Source: Hydnum rufescens UP504 (lineage: Eukaryota > Basidiomycota > Agaricomycetes > Cantharellales > Hydnaceae). From it: a DNA stretch of 64,000 nucleotides. The position numbers were made by a program, and so were the translations under genes. The stretch lies in NCBI GenBank assembly GCA_014904985.1, contig MU128917.1, positions 179,340 to 243,339 of the forward strand, read 5' to 3'. The notes under the pieces are model-generated. The model was not told the DNA's origin and ran no database searches. It saw only the letters and a program-made list of their open reading frames with translations. Positions 11,249-21,486 of this stretch are shown piece after piece (the first letter of the stretch is position 1; each line of letters starts with the position of its first letter).

Positions 11249-11347
11249 CTTGTGACCACACACCCGCAGCGGGGGGTGTGTGGTCGTTTGGTTGCCTTTC
11301 CAGGCGGTTGCCTGTTGTGGTTCATGGAGATTCGAAGGAAGATGAAA

Positions 11348-11996
11348 ACTCAACGCCGGCAATTGCCGGTACCCAAAAAGCACCCCCAAGTGCTGGCACT
11401 ACAAGTACAATACATAGTAATAGCAGGTATATAGACATGGAATAAATCAATATTCAGTGAATATTTTCCCAAAAAAATGAAAAAGACAGCAATAGTAAGT
11501 TAGAGCTCAATAAGGCACGATATCCCTAATTGCAAAGTGGATTGGGCCATTTCTATGGGTCAGAATTGGCCCAAATTTAAATATGTTCATGGTATATATG
11601 CACCCTGCATAGGCGACTAATTATACCGGATGTTCCTGCCATTTTTCAATTTTTCACGCCTTCAATTCCCTATTTAGGGAATTGAAGGCATGAAAAATTG
11701 AAAAATGGCAGGAACGTCCGGTATAATTAGTCGCCTATGCAGGGTGCATATATACCATGAACATATTTAAATTTGGGCCAATTCTGACCCATAGAAATGG
11801 CCCAATCCACTTTGCAATTAGGGATATCGTGCCTTATTGAGCTCTAACTTACTATTGCTGTCTTTTTCATTTTTTTGGGAAAATATTCACTGAATATTGA
11901 TTTATTCCATGTCTATATACCTGCTATTACTATGTATTGTACTTGTAGTGCCAGCACTTGGGCACTTTTTGGGTACCAGCAATTGCCGGCGTTGAG
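11348..11996. repeat. Near-perfect ~650 bp central palindrome
   Basis: The axis lies near 11673/11674 in TTCAATTCCCTATTTAGGG. The arms run out to AACGCCGGCAATTGCCGG at 11352 and its complement ending at 11994. There is no spacer. I saw one 2-nt indel region (CACCCCCAAGTG versus CACTTGGGCAC) and single-base differences, two of which are CpG versus TpG/CpA (GGCGTG/GGCATG and ACGTCC/ACATCC). Both hairpin arrays and all predicted introns point away from this core, so it is the natural place for a bidirectional promoter. No clear TATA box stands out. Confidence 0.9.
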
Positions 11997-12073
11997 TTGA
12001 GTCAACCGCACATAATGAACAGCCGCCCAGAACGACGACCACATGCCCGCCGCTGCGGGTGTGTGGTCAAAAG

Positions 12074-12184
12074 GTGAGTTTTCTTTAATCCTAGTAGATA
12101 CAACGGCGCAAAAAGAGCAGCGAATGCTGCTCTTTTTGCGTTGCTTTGAATATCATTACTAACATCATTACTTTATTATTTTAG
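12074..12184 (+). other. Predicted intron R1 with B hairpin
   Basis: Donor GTGAGT, B hairpin, TACTAACATC branch site, acceptor TTATTTTAG. Length 111 bp. Mirror image of L1, with similar flanks. Confidence 0.65.
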
Positions 12185-12384
12185 ATCATGGCCTGCTCTG
12201 GGGCGCCAAAAAGACCCGCCAACAACCAGGGCCTGAACAGCCAGGGTCCGAACGACAACAGGAACAGAATACGCGACAAACAAGAAGACACTAGACGACG
12301 AGGCCATGACACGTGAGAACGCGCCCACCGACTGGCTACACGAACCACACACCCAGCTGCGGCGGGTGTGTGGTTCTATATAAG

Positions 12385-12486
12385 GTAAGTGATGTCGTGT
12401 ACCTCTAACAGCGCAAAAAGAGCAGCCAATGCTGCTCTTTTTGCGCTGGTTTCAATTTTTAACTAACGTATCATCTATTATTCTAG
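12385..12486 (+). other. Predicted intron R2 with B hairpin
   Basis: Donor GTAAGT, B hairpin, AACTAACG branch site, acceptor TATTCTAG. Length 102 bp. Confidence 0.65.
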
Positions 12487-12640
12487 ACCATCGCCTCAAC
12501 CATCAGAAGCAAATGAAGACCCGCCCAACAAACCCCCCCTGAAACGATAGCCCACGCGCCACCTGCGAATCGTAACCCGCCAAAACCGTGCCAGAAGACA
12601 TGAACCACGCACCCGCTTCTGCGGGTGCGTTGGTTTTAAG

Positions 12641-12750
12641 GTAGGTATCAGTACCGTCACGCAAAAGGAGCAGCCTAGGCTGCTCCTTTTGTGTGGCTTT
12701 TCTTTTTCTTTGTTTTGGCCCTTCACTAAATGTATTATTTATTATCGTAG
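12641..12750 (+). other. Predicted intron R3 with B hairpin
   Basis: Donor GTAGGT, B hairpin (GGAGCAGCCTAGGCTGCTCC core), CACTAAAT branch-like site, acceptor TTATCGTAG. Length 110 bp. Confidence 0.6.
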
Positions 12751-12991
12751 GCTGTCGGTCTCCACCCACAACCCGCATGCCACGAACCGAAAACCCGCAA
12801 CCCACCAAACGAGCCCCAAAGACCCGCCAAACGGACCTCCCCCCAGAAACGATGACGCCACCCACCACAACAATACGGGCCAAACGAAACCCGCCAGACA
12901 AAACCAGGGAACGGGGGTGCACAATGCACGACACCAGAAACCCCAGATGGAACCACACACTCGCTTCGGCAGGTGTGTGGTTCTATACAAG

Positions 12992-13088
12992 GTAAGTAAT
13001 GCACCCCCAAGGGCGCAAAAAGAGCAGCCCTTGCTGCTCTTTTTGCGTTCCTATTAATTTTTAACTAACACATTATTTATTATTCTAG
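12992..13088 (+). other. Predicted intron R4 with B hairpin
   Basis: Donor GTAAGT, B hairpin, AACTAACAC branch site, acceptor TTATTCTAG. Length 97 bp. Confidence 0.65.
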
Positions 13089-13221
13089 GTTATCACCTCA
13101 ACTATCCGCTGAACGGGAGCCGCAAACGCGACTTGCCCAGGAACGGGAACGCATGACGAAAGACCGCAGGGACCCCGGACGAGCCACACCCCCGCTTCGG
13201 TGGGTGTGTGGTAATTTTAAG

Positions 13222-13318
13222 ATAAGTACGATCGCGCAAAGGGAGCAGCGTACGCTGCTCCTTTTGCATGGCTTTCTTTTCCCTCCCTTCTGTACTAACG
13301 TATTGTTTATTATTCTAG
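13222..13318 (+). other. Predicted intron R5, donor mutated to AT
   Basis: Same layout (B hairpin, TACTAACG, TTATTCTAG) and the same 97 bp length as R4. The donor reads ATAAGT instead of GTAAGT, so this intron may not be spliced in the present sequence. Confidence 0.5.
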
Positions 13319-13529
13319 GGTTTTATCTGAACCCACATCAAGACCCGTGACCCCGCCAAACACACACACAAGAGAACGGCAACCCGCCCGCCAAACGAAA
13401 CCCGAAACCCGCGAAGTGAACCAACCCCCCAAACGACGACGACAAACCCCCGTACCGAGTATGAACCGCGCGACTGCGGTACAAAACAAGTACCACACAC
13501 CCACTTCGGTGGATGTGTGGTACTACAAG

Positions 13530-13637
13530 GTTTTTTAATTTTATTTCCATATGTACAATGACGCAAAAGGAGCCACGCAAGCTGCACCTTTTGCGTCACT
13601 TTGAAAATTTTTTTACTAACCTACACTATTATTCTAG
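13530..13637 (+). other. Predicted intron R6 with degraded B hairpin
   Basis: Donor GTTTTT (weak), imperfect B hairpin, TACTAACC branch site, acceptor TTATTCTAG. Length 108 bp. Confidence 0.5.
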
Positions 13638-13727
13638 GATCTAAATTGATACTCCCGAAACGACGACCCACCCCAACGGCAACCAGTAACCTGTGCCCAA
13701 TGGTGAAGCACCAAGCCACACCCCCAG

Positions 13728-13972
13728 TACCACACACCCGCTAAGGCGGGTGTGTGGTGCTACTGAGTAGTTTTTTTGTTTTGATTTGTATGGACAGTAC
13801 CACACACCCGCTACGGTGGGTGTGTGGTGCTACTAAGTAGTTTTTTTTTTTTCATTTCTATGGACAGCACCACACCCGCTACTGCGGGTGTGGTCCTAAG
13901 TATTGTTTTTAAGTACTTTGTTTTTTGGCTTATACAGACGGTACCACACACCCGCTAGGGTGGGTGTGTGGT
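13728..13972. repeat. Distal cluster of four A hairpins without B hairpins
   Basis: A-type hairpins at about 13728-13757, 13796-13827, 13862-13890 and 13942-13972, spaced 65-80 bp. They are joined by linkers ending in T-runs (GGTGCTACTGAGTAG then TTTTTT). This mirrors positions 60-215 of the truncated copy at the window start. GC-rich hairpins followed by T-runs could also look like terminators, but the hosts are eukaryotic. Confidence 0.8.
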
Positions 13973-14259
13973 GCTACTACGTCCTTTTTTTTTTTTTGAG
14001 ATGTACTGATGAGACTAACCCAGGGTGGGTGTGTTTATTTTACTAATAAATAAATAAATAAATAAATAAACAAGTCAATAAGAACAAAACAGGGTATAAT
14101 ATAGTGATAATCAATAAATAAATAATTATAAATGGAACATATTATCCCCGATAAGCCCGTATGGCCCACTGCAAGTCTGAGATTCTCTAAGTCCCAGTTT
14201 TGGCCAATTTTCGGCCAATTTTCTGCCATTTCAGCCAATTCTGGGAGGCCCATGAAAGA

Positions 14260-14356
14260 CCAAATTGGCCGAAATAGTGATGGGACCTACTTAGGTACCA
14301 TTATCTGCCCCGGAAGTGGTACCTAACTGGGTAGGCTTAGATGACTGACCAAGGTG
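14260..14356 (-). repeat. Right terminal inverted repeat of the fold-back element
   Basis: Reverse complement of the left terminus in the blocks listed there. Its outer end GACTGACCAAGGTG abuts the duplicated octamer. Confidence 0.75.
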
Positions 14357-14364
14357 CAAATTCC
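14357..14364. repeat. Right 8-bp target-site duplication
   Basis: CAAATTCC, identical to 9745-9752. Pasting the outer flanks together restores one copy. Confidence 0.7.
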
Positions 14365-14814
14365 ACTGAAGAAAAAGAAGCAAAAGCCATAGCAGAATCC
14401 AAGTCCACCCACATAGGAACCAGAACCCCTGTCTCTGACTCTCTGCTGACTGTAAAGAAAGAGGCAGAATTACAGGTCAAGATCCTCACTTCAAGACACA
14501 CATTACTGAATATTCAAGTTCCTTTTTTATTAAAAAAAAAGATAACAAGAACAAAATCAGAATCGGTTGCTATATACTGGACTTGTGACTTCCAAAATCA
14601 TAGTAGAGTGCAAAAAACAACAGGTGAACACTTCACCATTTTCCACTGACTTGCTTGCGACTGTTAATGTCTTGGGGTTCGCTGTTGCCTTGGACCTATG
14701 GTCGGACCCTAGCATGGAACAGCGGATGAAGCCACAAAACTGGAGAATGATCAATCGATGACAAAAGGTGAAGTCGGGGGATAACTGCAAGTATGGGAGG
14801 GGAAATACAGGTGA

Positions 14815-17800
14815 ATGCTTGTTCCATGGTCTTCGAATGGTGGGGCAACTGGGTCGGGGTGTGTTTCTTTGGCATCCAATTCCCATAGGGGGACAGGTGA
14901 GAGGTCCTGGACGTTGAATGAAGAGTTCAAGAGGCAGTTGGGTATATGTTCGTACCAAGTAGTCATAGAAAGCCTGGATGGCTACAGGGTCCTGTGGAGG
15001 CTTGAATGCTACAGGGCAGATTTAAGAATCATGTATGCTCAAATATGTTCATGAGCACCTACAAGAAGTTGGTATCCACCCCTGCTTGCTTTGTTGAACA
15101 ATATCCAATGCCTCTTTCCAAAGAGCATAATACCTGCGCATGACCTCCCCGCCAGCATCCTCCTCCCAGTCAGCAATGTGCACTTGTGGTTCATGAGCTT
15201 GCAAGAACTTGAAGTGTGCAGAAGGGACAGTGGACACAATACCAGAGAGGCTACTGCCCGAGAAATATAGTGACAAGTGAGGTTCAGGGACTTCTTTGAC
15301 AATCGTCTCGACCATATAAGATCAAGAGACAGATGTCCCCATGCTCTAACACAGGTAGAACTTGTGCTTAGAGGCCAAAATGCATCCCCTGCACTAAGCA
15401 TTGTAACATCGATGCTTGGCTGAGACCCTGACTTGCTACAATCCATCACTGGGGGGGCATCGAGAGACATAAAGATAACCGTTGCCGAATGGGATGCAGT
15501 ATCATTTGAGGTGATGCTCTGAGTAGATGTTTGGTTGAATTGCAGCCGACAGAGGCCAGGGACACTCAGAAGAAGACCCTGATGGGGTGAGTGTAGGTTG
15601 AGAATTAACGTGTGTGGTACAAAATGCCTCGAAAGGGTTGACACTTCAATCCAAAGTGACATGGATGCAATGGTTGACCGGAAGAGAGTTTGGCCAGAAG
15701 CAAAATACCTCACTACCACCATGGAACCTACATCGATCTCAGGTGCCCATGCACAGCCTTCTACCCTCATGGCAAATCGCAGTGAGCTCAGTCAGCTGTC
15801 TGGGCCTGACATAGTTCCATGTCAGCACTCTCAGGATGGGGTTCCAGATTCTGAGCCTGCTTCTGACCTTGCTCTCCAGAGTGGGCAAAGTTGCACCTCT
15901 AATCAAGAATATTCTGGATCGAGCCCTATGACCTGGTCCAAAGACAGAGATGCTGAGGCGGCACTGGTCGAAACCACTTGGAGTGATCTGTTCAACAATC
16001 GGGAGAAGCTCAAAACGTATTCAACAAGCTGACAGTTGCTGTTGGAATGTAAGTCATACCATTGATTCCCCAGTTTTTTTTTTAATTTGTTAGCTGAATA
16101 TGAATCATTTGGTGGATGCAGCATCAGCATGCTGTTACTTTCAGAAGGAGTGGTCATTGGTGTTTACAAGTAGCCAAAGGCACTTCCAATATTTCGGCAT
16201 CTCCTCGACACCCAACCCCCCTGTTCGTCAAGCAGGGGTCCTGGATTTGAGTGATTATACTCTCAGGCCAACATTATTGGATGCAAACGCTCCCTATCGT
16301 GCATTCATAACCTGTACTGAGTCTGACCCACCTTCCTATACCCCTGCGATGAATGTGCAGAACAATGGAGTCAAGACGATTTTGCCTTACTATCAATTGT
16401 TATACACCAAATTTTTCTCATCATGTTGTTGTGCTCTTGAACACTGGTCTTCTGTCATGAGGTATTTTAAACTGCAAGATATCCCCCTTCCCCCTACGAA
16501 ACCGGCTAGTCTTGGTCGCTCTACTTCACTCAAATTTGTACCCAACTCCATTTGGGCGAATGGGGATGTTCACTTGAACATACTCACGAGGTTCGCTTAT
16601 GACTGCCGAGGGTACGCTGAATACGTGATGCATATTACCATTGACCACATTGCCCACACCTATAACCTGGACCTCCCTGTCTTTGGGATAGATGATCGAC
16701 GAGTAGGGGCTGTATATTGCTTACCTCTTACTCCTGTGGATCGTCAAGCAGTGGATGATCTTGTGTGAATGGGTACACCAGTCTTTGGTGTCATGGAGTA
16801 TCCGCATCATGACTGTCGTGATATTGTGCCTGATCATTGTCCCAACTCTCCTGAGGCAGCCGCAGCCACAGCTGGCGAATATTTTGCTGCAATGAAGAAG
16901 TGGGAGGACCAGAATATCAATGTCGCTGAGCATATTGTACACATTGAGGTTCCACTGGCTCATGTGCAGCACCCAAACAATTGGTTCATCAGGCCACATT
17001 TGGGATATCCTGGTGAATCTGATCGCAATGATCGTCCTCTCTGTGAAGCTGCATGGCATGTTTTAACTCCTGGCAAAATTTGCGAGACTGATGTGGTCGC
17101 TTTACGGGACTTCCTTGGTTGTGGTCCATGGCCTGCTGGCCAGGCATACAAGGTGCCAAAGTTCTATTACAAGTACAAATTCGGGGAGTTGATAAAAATC
17201 TATGTTAATGAGGATGAGGGTCCAACGGCTTCTTCATCGAAGGCAGTGGTCGATAACATGGATGATCATGGTTTCAATATCTATGATGACATCATGGGGA
17301 ACCCCTACAATGAGGACAACGAGTATTGGGAGAATGAGGGTGAATATGATCTCAATCCTACTCCTCACTTGGATGCAAAACAGGAGGCTGAAGCAAAGGC
17401 CCTCATACTTGCTGCTGAAAGTGGAGATGGTGCTGCAAAGTCTCGAATTATCGAGGTTCTTCAAGGTGCTCATGGGAAGAAGAGGGGGAAATGACACAAT
17501 GGGATGCCCCCCCAAACTGACTTCGAGACTGCGATTATGACATTGTGGAGATCCTCTGATGGCACCTCAAACGCGCAAAGAAAATGGGCGAGAAAACTTG
17601 CCAAGGAGAAGCGACGTGCCAAGGAGACCAAAGAAGTGGACTCGCGGATGAGAGTGCTGGAGGAGGCTAAAAGACTAGAAGCAGAAAGACTGAAACAGCA
17701 AGCAGAAGAGCATATGCATCTATTTCAGGATGAACATCCCCCCACTTCTGCACCTGCACCCTCTTCTCCTGCCCTGCTTCTGTGCCAAATCCTGCTTGGC

Positions 17801-20314
17801 CACGCTCTCCAACTTCCTCCCCCACTTCTCCTGAGCCTGGTCCTCCTCCCACTCCCCTGTATTCTCCTACCATTCCAGCGAATGATGCAACTCCACCATC
17901 TCTGCTTCATGCATCATCTCCGCCTTGCGCACCATCTCCTCGTGCACCATCTCCTTGTGCACCATCTCCTCGTGCACCATCTCCTCGTGCACCATCTCCT
18001 CGTGCACCATCTCCTCGTGCACCATCTCCTCGTGCACCATCTCCTCGTGCACCATCTCCTCGTGCACCATCTCCTCGTGCACCATCTCCTCGTGCACCAT
18101 CTCCTCGTGCACCATCTCCTCGTGCACCATCTCCTCGTGCACCATCTCCTCGTGCACCATCTCCTCGTGCACCATCTCCTCGTGCACCATCCTCGTGCAC
18201 CATCTCCTCGTGCACCATCTCCTCGTGCACCATCTCCTCGTGCACCATCTCCTCGTGCACCATCTCCTCGTGCACCATCTCCTCGTGCACCATCTCCTCG
18301 TGCACCATCTCCTCGTGCACCATCTCCTCGTGCACCATCTCCTCGTGCACCATCTCCTCGTGCACCATCTCCTCGTGCACCATCTCCTCGTGCACCATCT
18401 CCTCGTGCACCATCTCCTCGTGCACCATCTCCTCGTGCACCATCTCCTCGTGCACCATCTCCTCGTGCACCATCTCCTCGTGCACCATCTCCTCGTGCAC
18501 CATCTCCTCGTGCACCATCTCCTCGTGCACCATCTCCTCGTGCACCATCTCCTCGTGCACCATCTCCTCGTGCACCATCTCCTCGTGCACCATCTCCTCG
18601 TGCACCATCTCCTCGTGCACCATCTCCCCATGTGCCATCTCCTTGCACACCATCTCCCCATTGTCGGTCCCTGTCTCCTTGTCTGTACCGGTCTCCTCAG
18701 GTGCCATCCCCTCATCATTTGCCTTCTCCTTGTTGTGTGTGGTCTCCTTGTCGTACATGATCTCCCTCTCATCATGTGTCTCCGCCTTGTCGTGTGCCAC
18801 TTCCTCATTGCTCTCTGTCTCCCTACAGCCATGCTCGGTCTCATCATCATCGGGCACCTTCTCCTCGTCGGGCACCTTCTCCTCGTCAGGCACCTTCTCC
18901 TCGCCAGGCACCTTCTCCTTGCTGGGCACCTTCTCCTCGCCGGGCACCATCTCCTTTTCGTCGGGCTTACTCCCCACCTCATTGAGCCTGGTCTCCCCCT
19001 TGTCAAGTTCCATCTTTCCACTCTAGCTACCCCAAAGGAAGCTTAAGAGTGCCCAGGAGCCACCAAGGGGACTGTGGGCGACACAATGGGGGCTGAGAAT
19101 GCGGCCGCTTCAGGGATGATCATGGTGGACAAATGTGGGATGGGCCTTGGGAAGGTGCCTTGTCTTCAAAGGCACCAACCCGTCAGCCCCTGCCACAGCC
19201 AGCATGGAGGTTGTCCCTTTCTCCACCTCAGCGATACTTTCAGTCTCCACCCCAAGAGTATCCCCCTGCTGGCCCATCCCAACTGCCTTGTCGCGATCGG
19301 ACACCGCCACTGTCCTCTGGACCACTGCCTGATCAGGAGGATCTTATGTCGCCGCCCTGATCTGAGGCAGCCCCTCTCCTGAGTTGTTTAGGGCCTGCAT
19401 CAACGTCACTTCCTCAAAGCTCTGTGGTGCCTACTTCCGGTGTTGCACTGGGCATTTCAGATGCAAGCACACTGTGGCCTCCACCAGAATGTATGAGGCT
19501 AGCCCAATGGTACACTGTGGATGTTGAGGGGGTTGATGTCCAAGAGGAGCCTTTGGCCTGGGTCAATCAGAACTCTCATCTGGGTGTTCTGGCAGCACGG
19601 AAGGTGAAACCCATTCAGAAGAAGGGCACGATATACCACATGTACCTTCTCTTCAAGGACATGGCCAAACGGGATTTGTGTCAGAGTGTCTTGGTATCTT
19701 TGCTCAGTGGCAAGACACTTCTCCCTTTCCTGTACACAGATACTCTGGTGAACTGCTTTGGAGTTTGTGAAGTAAGGTACATGCAGGAGGTGTACATCAA
19801 TACAGTCTCAACTGCTGAGGTCCAGGAGCTCCTGGCTGTTGGGCCACACCCTTACATGACGCCCAGTGATGCTATCTGTGAGATGCTCAACTACATTCAG
19901 TATCCTGCTTTGCTCAACCCTCGTCCTCCTCCTCCCAAGCATGAGTGAACTCATGCCATGATTAGTGTCGAGTTTGACACTGAATGGCTCAGCAGACAAC
20001 TCCATCGTGCATGAAAGGAAGACCCAGGCTCCGTGACAATCGGTATGCGATGCATGGAGATGCAGATGATCGCACACAAGGCTCCAGTAAAGGGTACGGC
20101 TTTGGCCTTCTGTGAGAACATTTGGCCAGTGCCTGGGGGCACAATGATATCTGATATACACCAGATCTCCAGATGGGCATATGCTGATCTTGGAGGGAGC
20201 GAGGTTTGTTCGAGCATGGAGAATTTTGGATGAACAAGGATCCGGCCGGTGTGGTGTATTGTCTTAGAGTTAAATCAGGACCAGCCTTGATTCCATAAGT
20301 GGATTGAAGAATAG
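14815..20314 (+). pseudogene. Unrecognised large gene A, interrupted by in-frame TGA codons
   Basis: I do not recognise the family. One frame can be followed from about 14815 to 16048. A GTAAGT..GCAG intron (16049-16121) keeps phase into a second frame that runs to a TAG at 20312-20314, about 1,800 codons in all. Segments include WYPPLLALLNNIQCLFPK, YRAFITCTESDPPSYTPAMN, WANGDVHLNILTRFAYDC, a charged stretch near 17590-17700 (KWARKLAKEKRRAKE), a proline/serine/arginine repeat (17929-18630) and a C-terminal globular part (VKPIQKKGTIYHMYLLFKDM). In-frame TGAs occur at 15052, 15421, 15520, 15580, 16030, 16766, 17492, 18758, 18983, 19094, 19358, 19946, 20012, 20231 and 20288. A TAG-TGA pair at 15268 may mark a further intron. 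Two small deletions around the repeat (-1 near 17770, -2 at 18191) cancel. Probably a transposon-borne gene. Confidence 0.55.
17929..18630 (+). repeat. 15-bp minisatellite, about 46 copies, coding (PRAPS)n
   Basis: The unit CGTGCACCATCTCCT repeats almost perfectly. At 18191 one unit lacks CT, shifting phase by two bases. In the gene A frame it encodes Pro-Arg-Ala-Pro-Ser. The unit has no stop in any of the six frames, which creates long spurious reading frames on both strands. Degenerate five-residue copies continue downstream (APSPRRAPSPRQ) to about 18960. Confidence 0.95.
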
Positions 20315-21073
20315 GTACATCTCTAGCCTTACTCCCATTCATGCACTATTCAACCACTCCCTCCATCACCAGCTCGCTTCCCTCTGCAGCCGGCTTGGCT
20401 ATCTTCCCATCGCTATTCTCTGCCTCCCGTCATTGCCTTCTCTCCTTTGTTACCCTCGACCTCTCGATCTTCGATCCTCAACATTGGTCATTATAAAATT
20501 ATCATTTTACCTATAATGCCCATGTATTCATTTGATAGAATGAAATACATATATACATATTTGTATGTACTGAAGAATTGTTTACCGGCAATGTCCAAGA
20601 ATACTTTCACTTGCACAAACATTAACAATCTCTGGTGGACTCTGGTTTTGGACAGTGCACCCATACACTCCCTATTACCTGCTCCACTAAAGACTTCCAT
20701 CCACTACCTGTTGGCTCTTTGTTGTCTTCCAACAACCCTGCAAGGTCCCTGGGCTATACCTCAACCCCTACCCATTTTGGGGTTCCCAGAAAGTCTGGTA
20801 AAAGATGGTGCATACTGTGTACCCCTATCTCCTGCTTTTCATTCACTCTTCTCCGCCTCTCGTTAACACCTGCCGCACTCGCTTTCGCCTCACATTTTCA
20901 ACCCCTCAAAGCCTTGTTTAGGACAGCGCAGTTGTTTGCACTCTCCCTATTCCTACTTCATACCATGTGATCTTGTCACTCATTCCCTCAACATTGTAGC
21001 CTGGAGTTGAGATGGCACATTTTTGCACCCCCTACTCCTACTATTTTTTTCACGAGCTGACTCTCAGCCTGAT
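20315..21073. other. Gene-free stretch
   Basis: Nothing identifiable. It is C/T-rich on the plus strand towards 21000 and may contain the 5' flank of gene B. A 139-codon frame at 20447-20866 lacks any recognisable features. Confidence 0.5.
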
Positions 21074-21486
21074 ATGCCACCTAAGACATATCAAGCCTGA
21101 AAAAGGACCACAAGGCCTGCTGCCACCCTGGGAGGCCGAATAGCTCAGTCCTCTTCAGCAAGCAGTGAATCTGCTGGTGGGCCCCAGATGAGGGACTCTT
21201 CTGAGACAACTGGCAAACATTCCAGCACCCCCATTATGTGCCCTGTCCCTCAGCATAATGAGTGGTTTATTGATGTTCCATCATTGCAATTGCACCAACA
21301 AACGTCGATTCAGCTCGCTCCACCTCAATCTAGAAACCATCCCAGTGTACCTACAGTGTGTTTCCTATCCATTTTATTTCCTAGATTGCTTTAAATTGAC
21401 TTCTACTACAGTTCATTCCTTATTCTTCGAATCCTGCTGGCCGCTCCCCATCTCCTGCTGGTTCTCCCACTCCATTTCCTGGTCTT

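Larger units (their letters stand above)
10018..11290 (-). repeat. Left arm: exon-intron hairpin modules, reading minus
   Basis: Type A hairpins lie near 10319-10352, 10610-10641, 10892-10922 and 11252-11283, with a diverged one near 10030. Type B hairpins lie at 10231-10268, 10536-10571, 10816-10851 and 11184-11220. On the minus strand every A hairpin is followed within 4-12 nt by a splice donor, and each B hairpin lies in the intron so defined. Putative exons between introns are 10020-10195, 10311-10495, 10604-10770 and 10883-11135 (176, 185, 167, 253 bp). These are mostly not multiples of three, which argues against protein coding. The next donor after the most distal exon is at 10018-10019 (GTGCGT). 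Confidence 0.8.
12037..13640 (+). repeat. Right arm: exon-intron hairpin modules, reading plus
   Basis: Type A hairpins lie near 12037-12068, 12345-12377, 12601-12633, 12951-12983, 13182-13211 and 13488-13521. Type B hairpins lie near 12108-12143, 12412-12447, 12657-12693, 13013-13048, 13234-13268 and 13559-13595. Six predicted introns alternate with putative exons 12185-12384, 12487-12640, 12751-12991, 13089-13221 and 13319-13529 (200, 154, 241, 133, 211 bp). Each exon ends with an A hairpin immediately before the donor. Exons are CA-rich and T-poor (CGCCAAACGAAACCCGCC-like), so chance open frames occur, but lengths and stops argue for non-coding RNA. Confidence 0.8.
9753..14356. mobile_element. 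4.6 kb fold-back (hAT-like, non-autonomous) element made of hairpin modules
   Basis: The ends are inverted repeats: the left begins CAGCCTGGTCAGTCA and the right, reverse-complemented, begins CACCTTGGTCAGTCA. Both are followed by a subterminal near-palindrome TTAGGTACCA..GGGGCAG..TGGTACCTAA, a GGCCAA-rich block and an AT-rich (TTATTTATTAT) block. An 8-bp direct repeat CAAATTCC flanks the element. Inside are two mirror-image arrays of hairpins around a 650 bp palindrome at 11348-11996. The left arm is GT-rich on the plus strand and the right arm CA-rich. No transposase frame is present, so movement would depend on another element. Unlike its surroundings, the interior keeps many CpGs, suggesting recent insertion or weak methylation. 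Superfamily assignment rests on duplication length and CA-terminal repeats only. Confidence 0.8.

Noticed and set aside
12185..13529. Right-arm exons as a repetitive protein gene
   Set aside because: Exon lengths break phase (200, 154, 241, 133, 211), stops appear after splicing, and the open frames follow from T-poor composition.
9753..14356. CRISPR array
   Set aside because: Repeats are palindromes with variable, related linkers of 130-250 bp in mirror orientation in a eukaryotic genome. There are no spacers and no cas genes.
15039..15770. 243-codon minus-strand ORF
   Set aside because: It is the shadow of the gene A frame on the plus strand, which continues on both sides of it.
17867..19046. 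Long reading frames on both strands across the minisatellite
   Set aside because: They exist only because the 15-bp unit lacks stops in all six frames. Only the plus-strand PRAPS frame connects to unique coding sequence.
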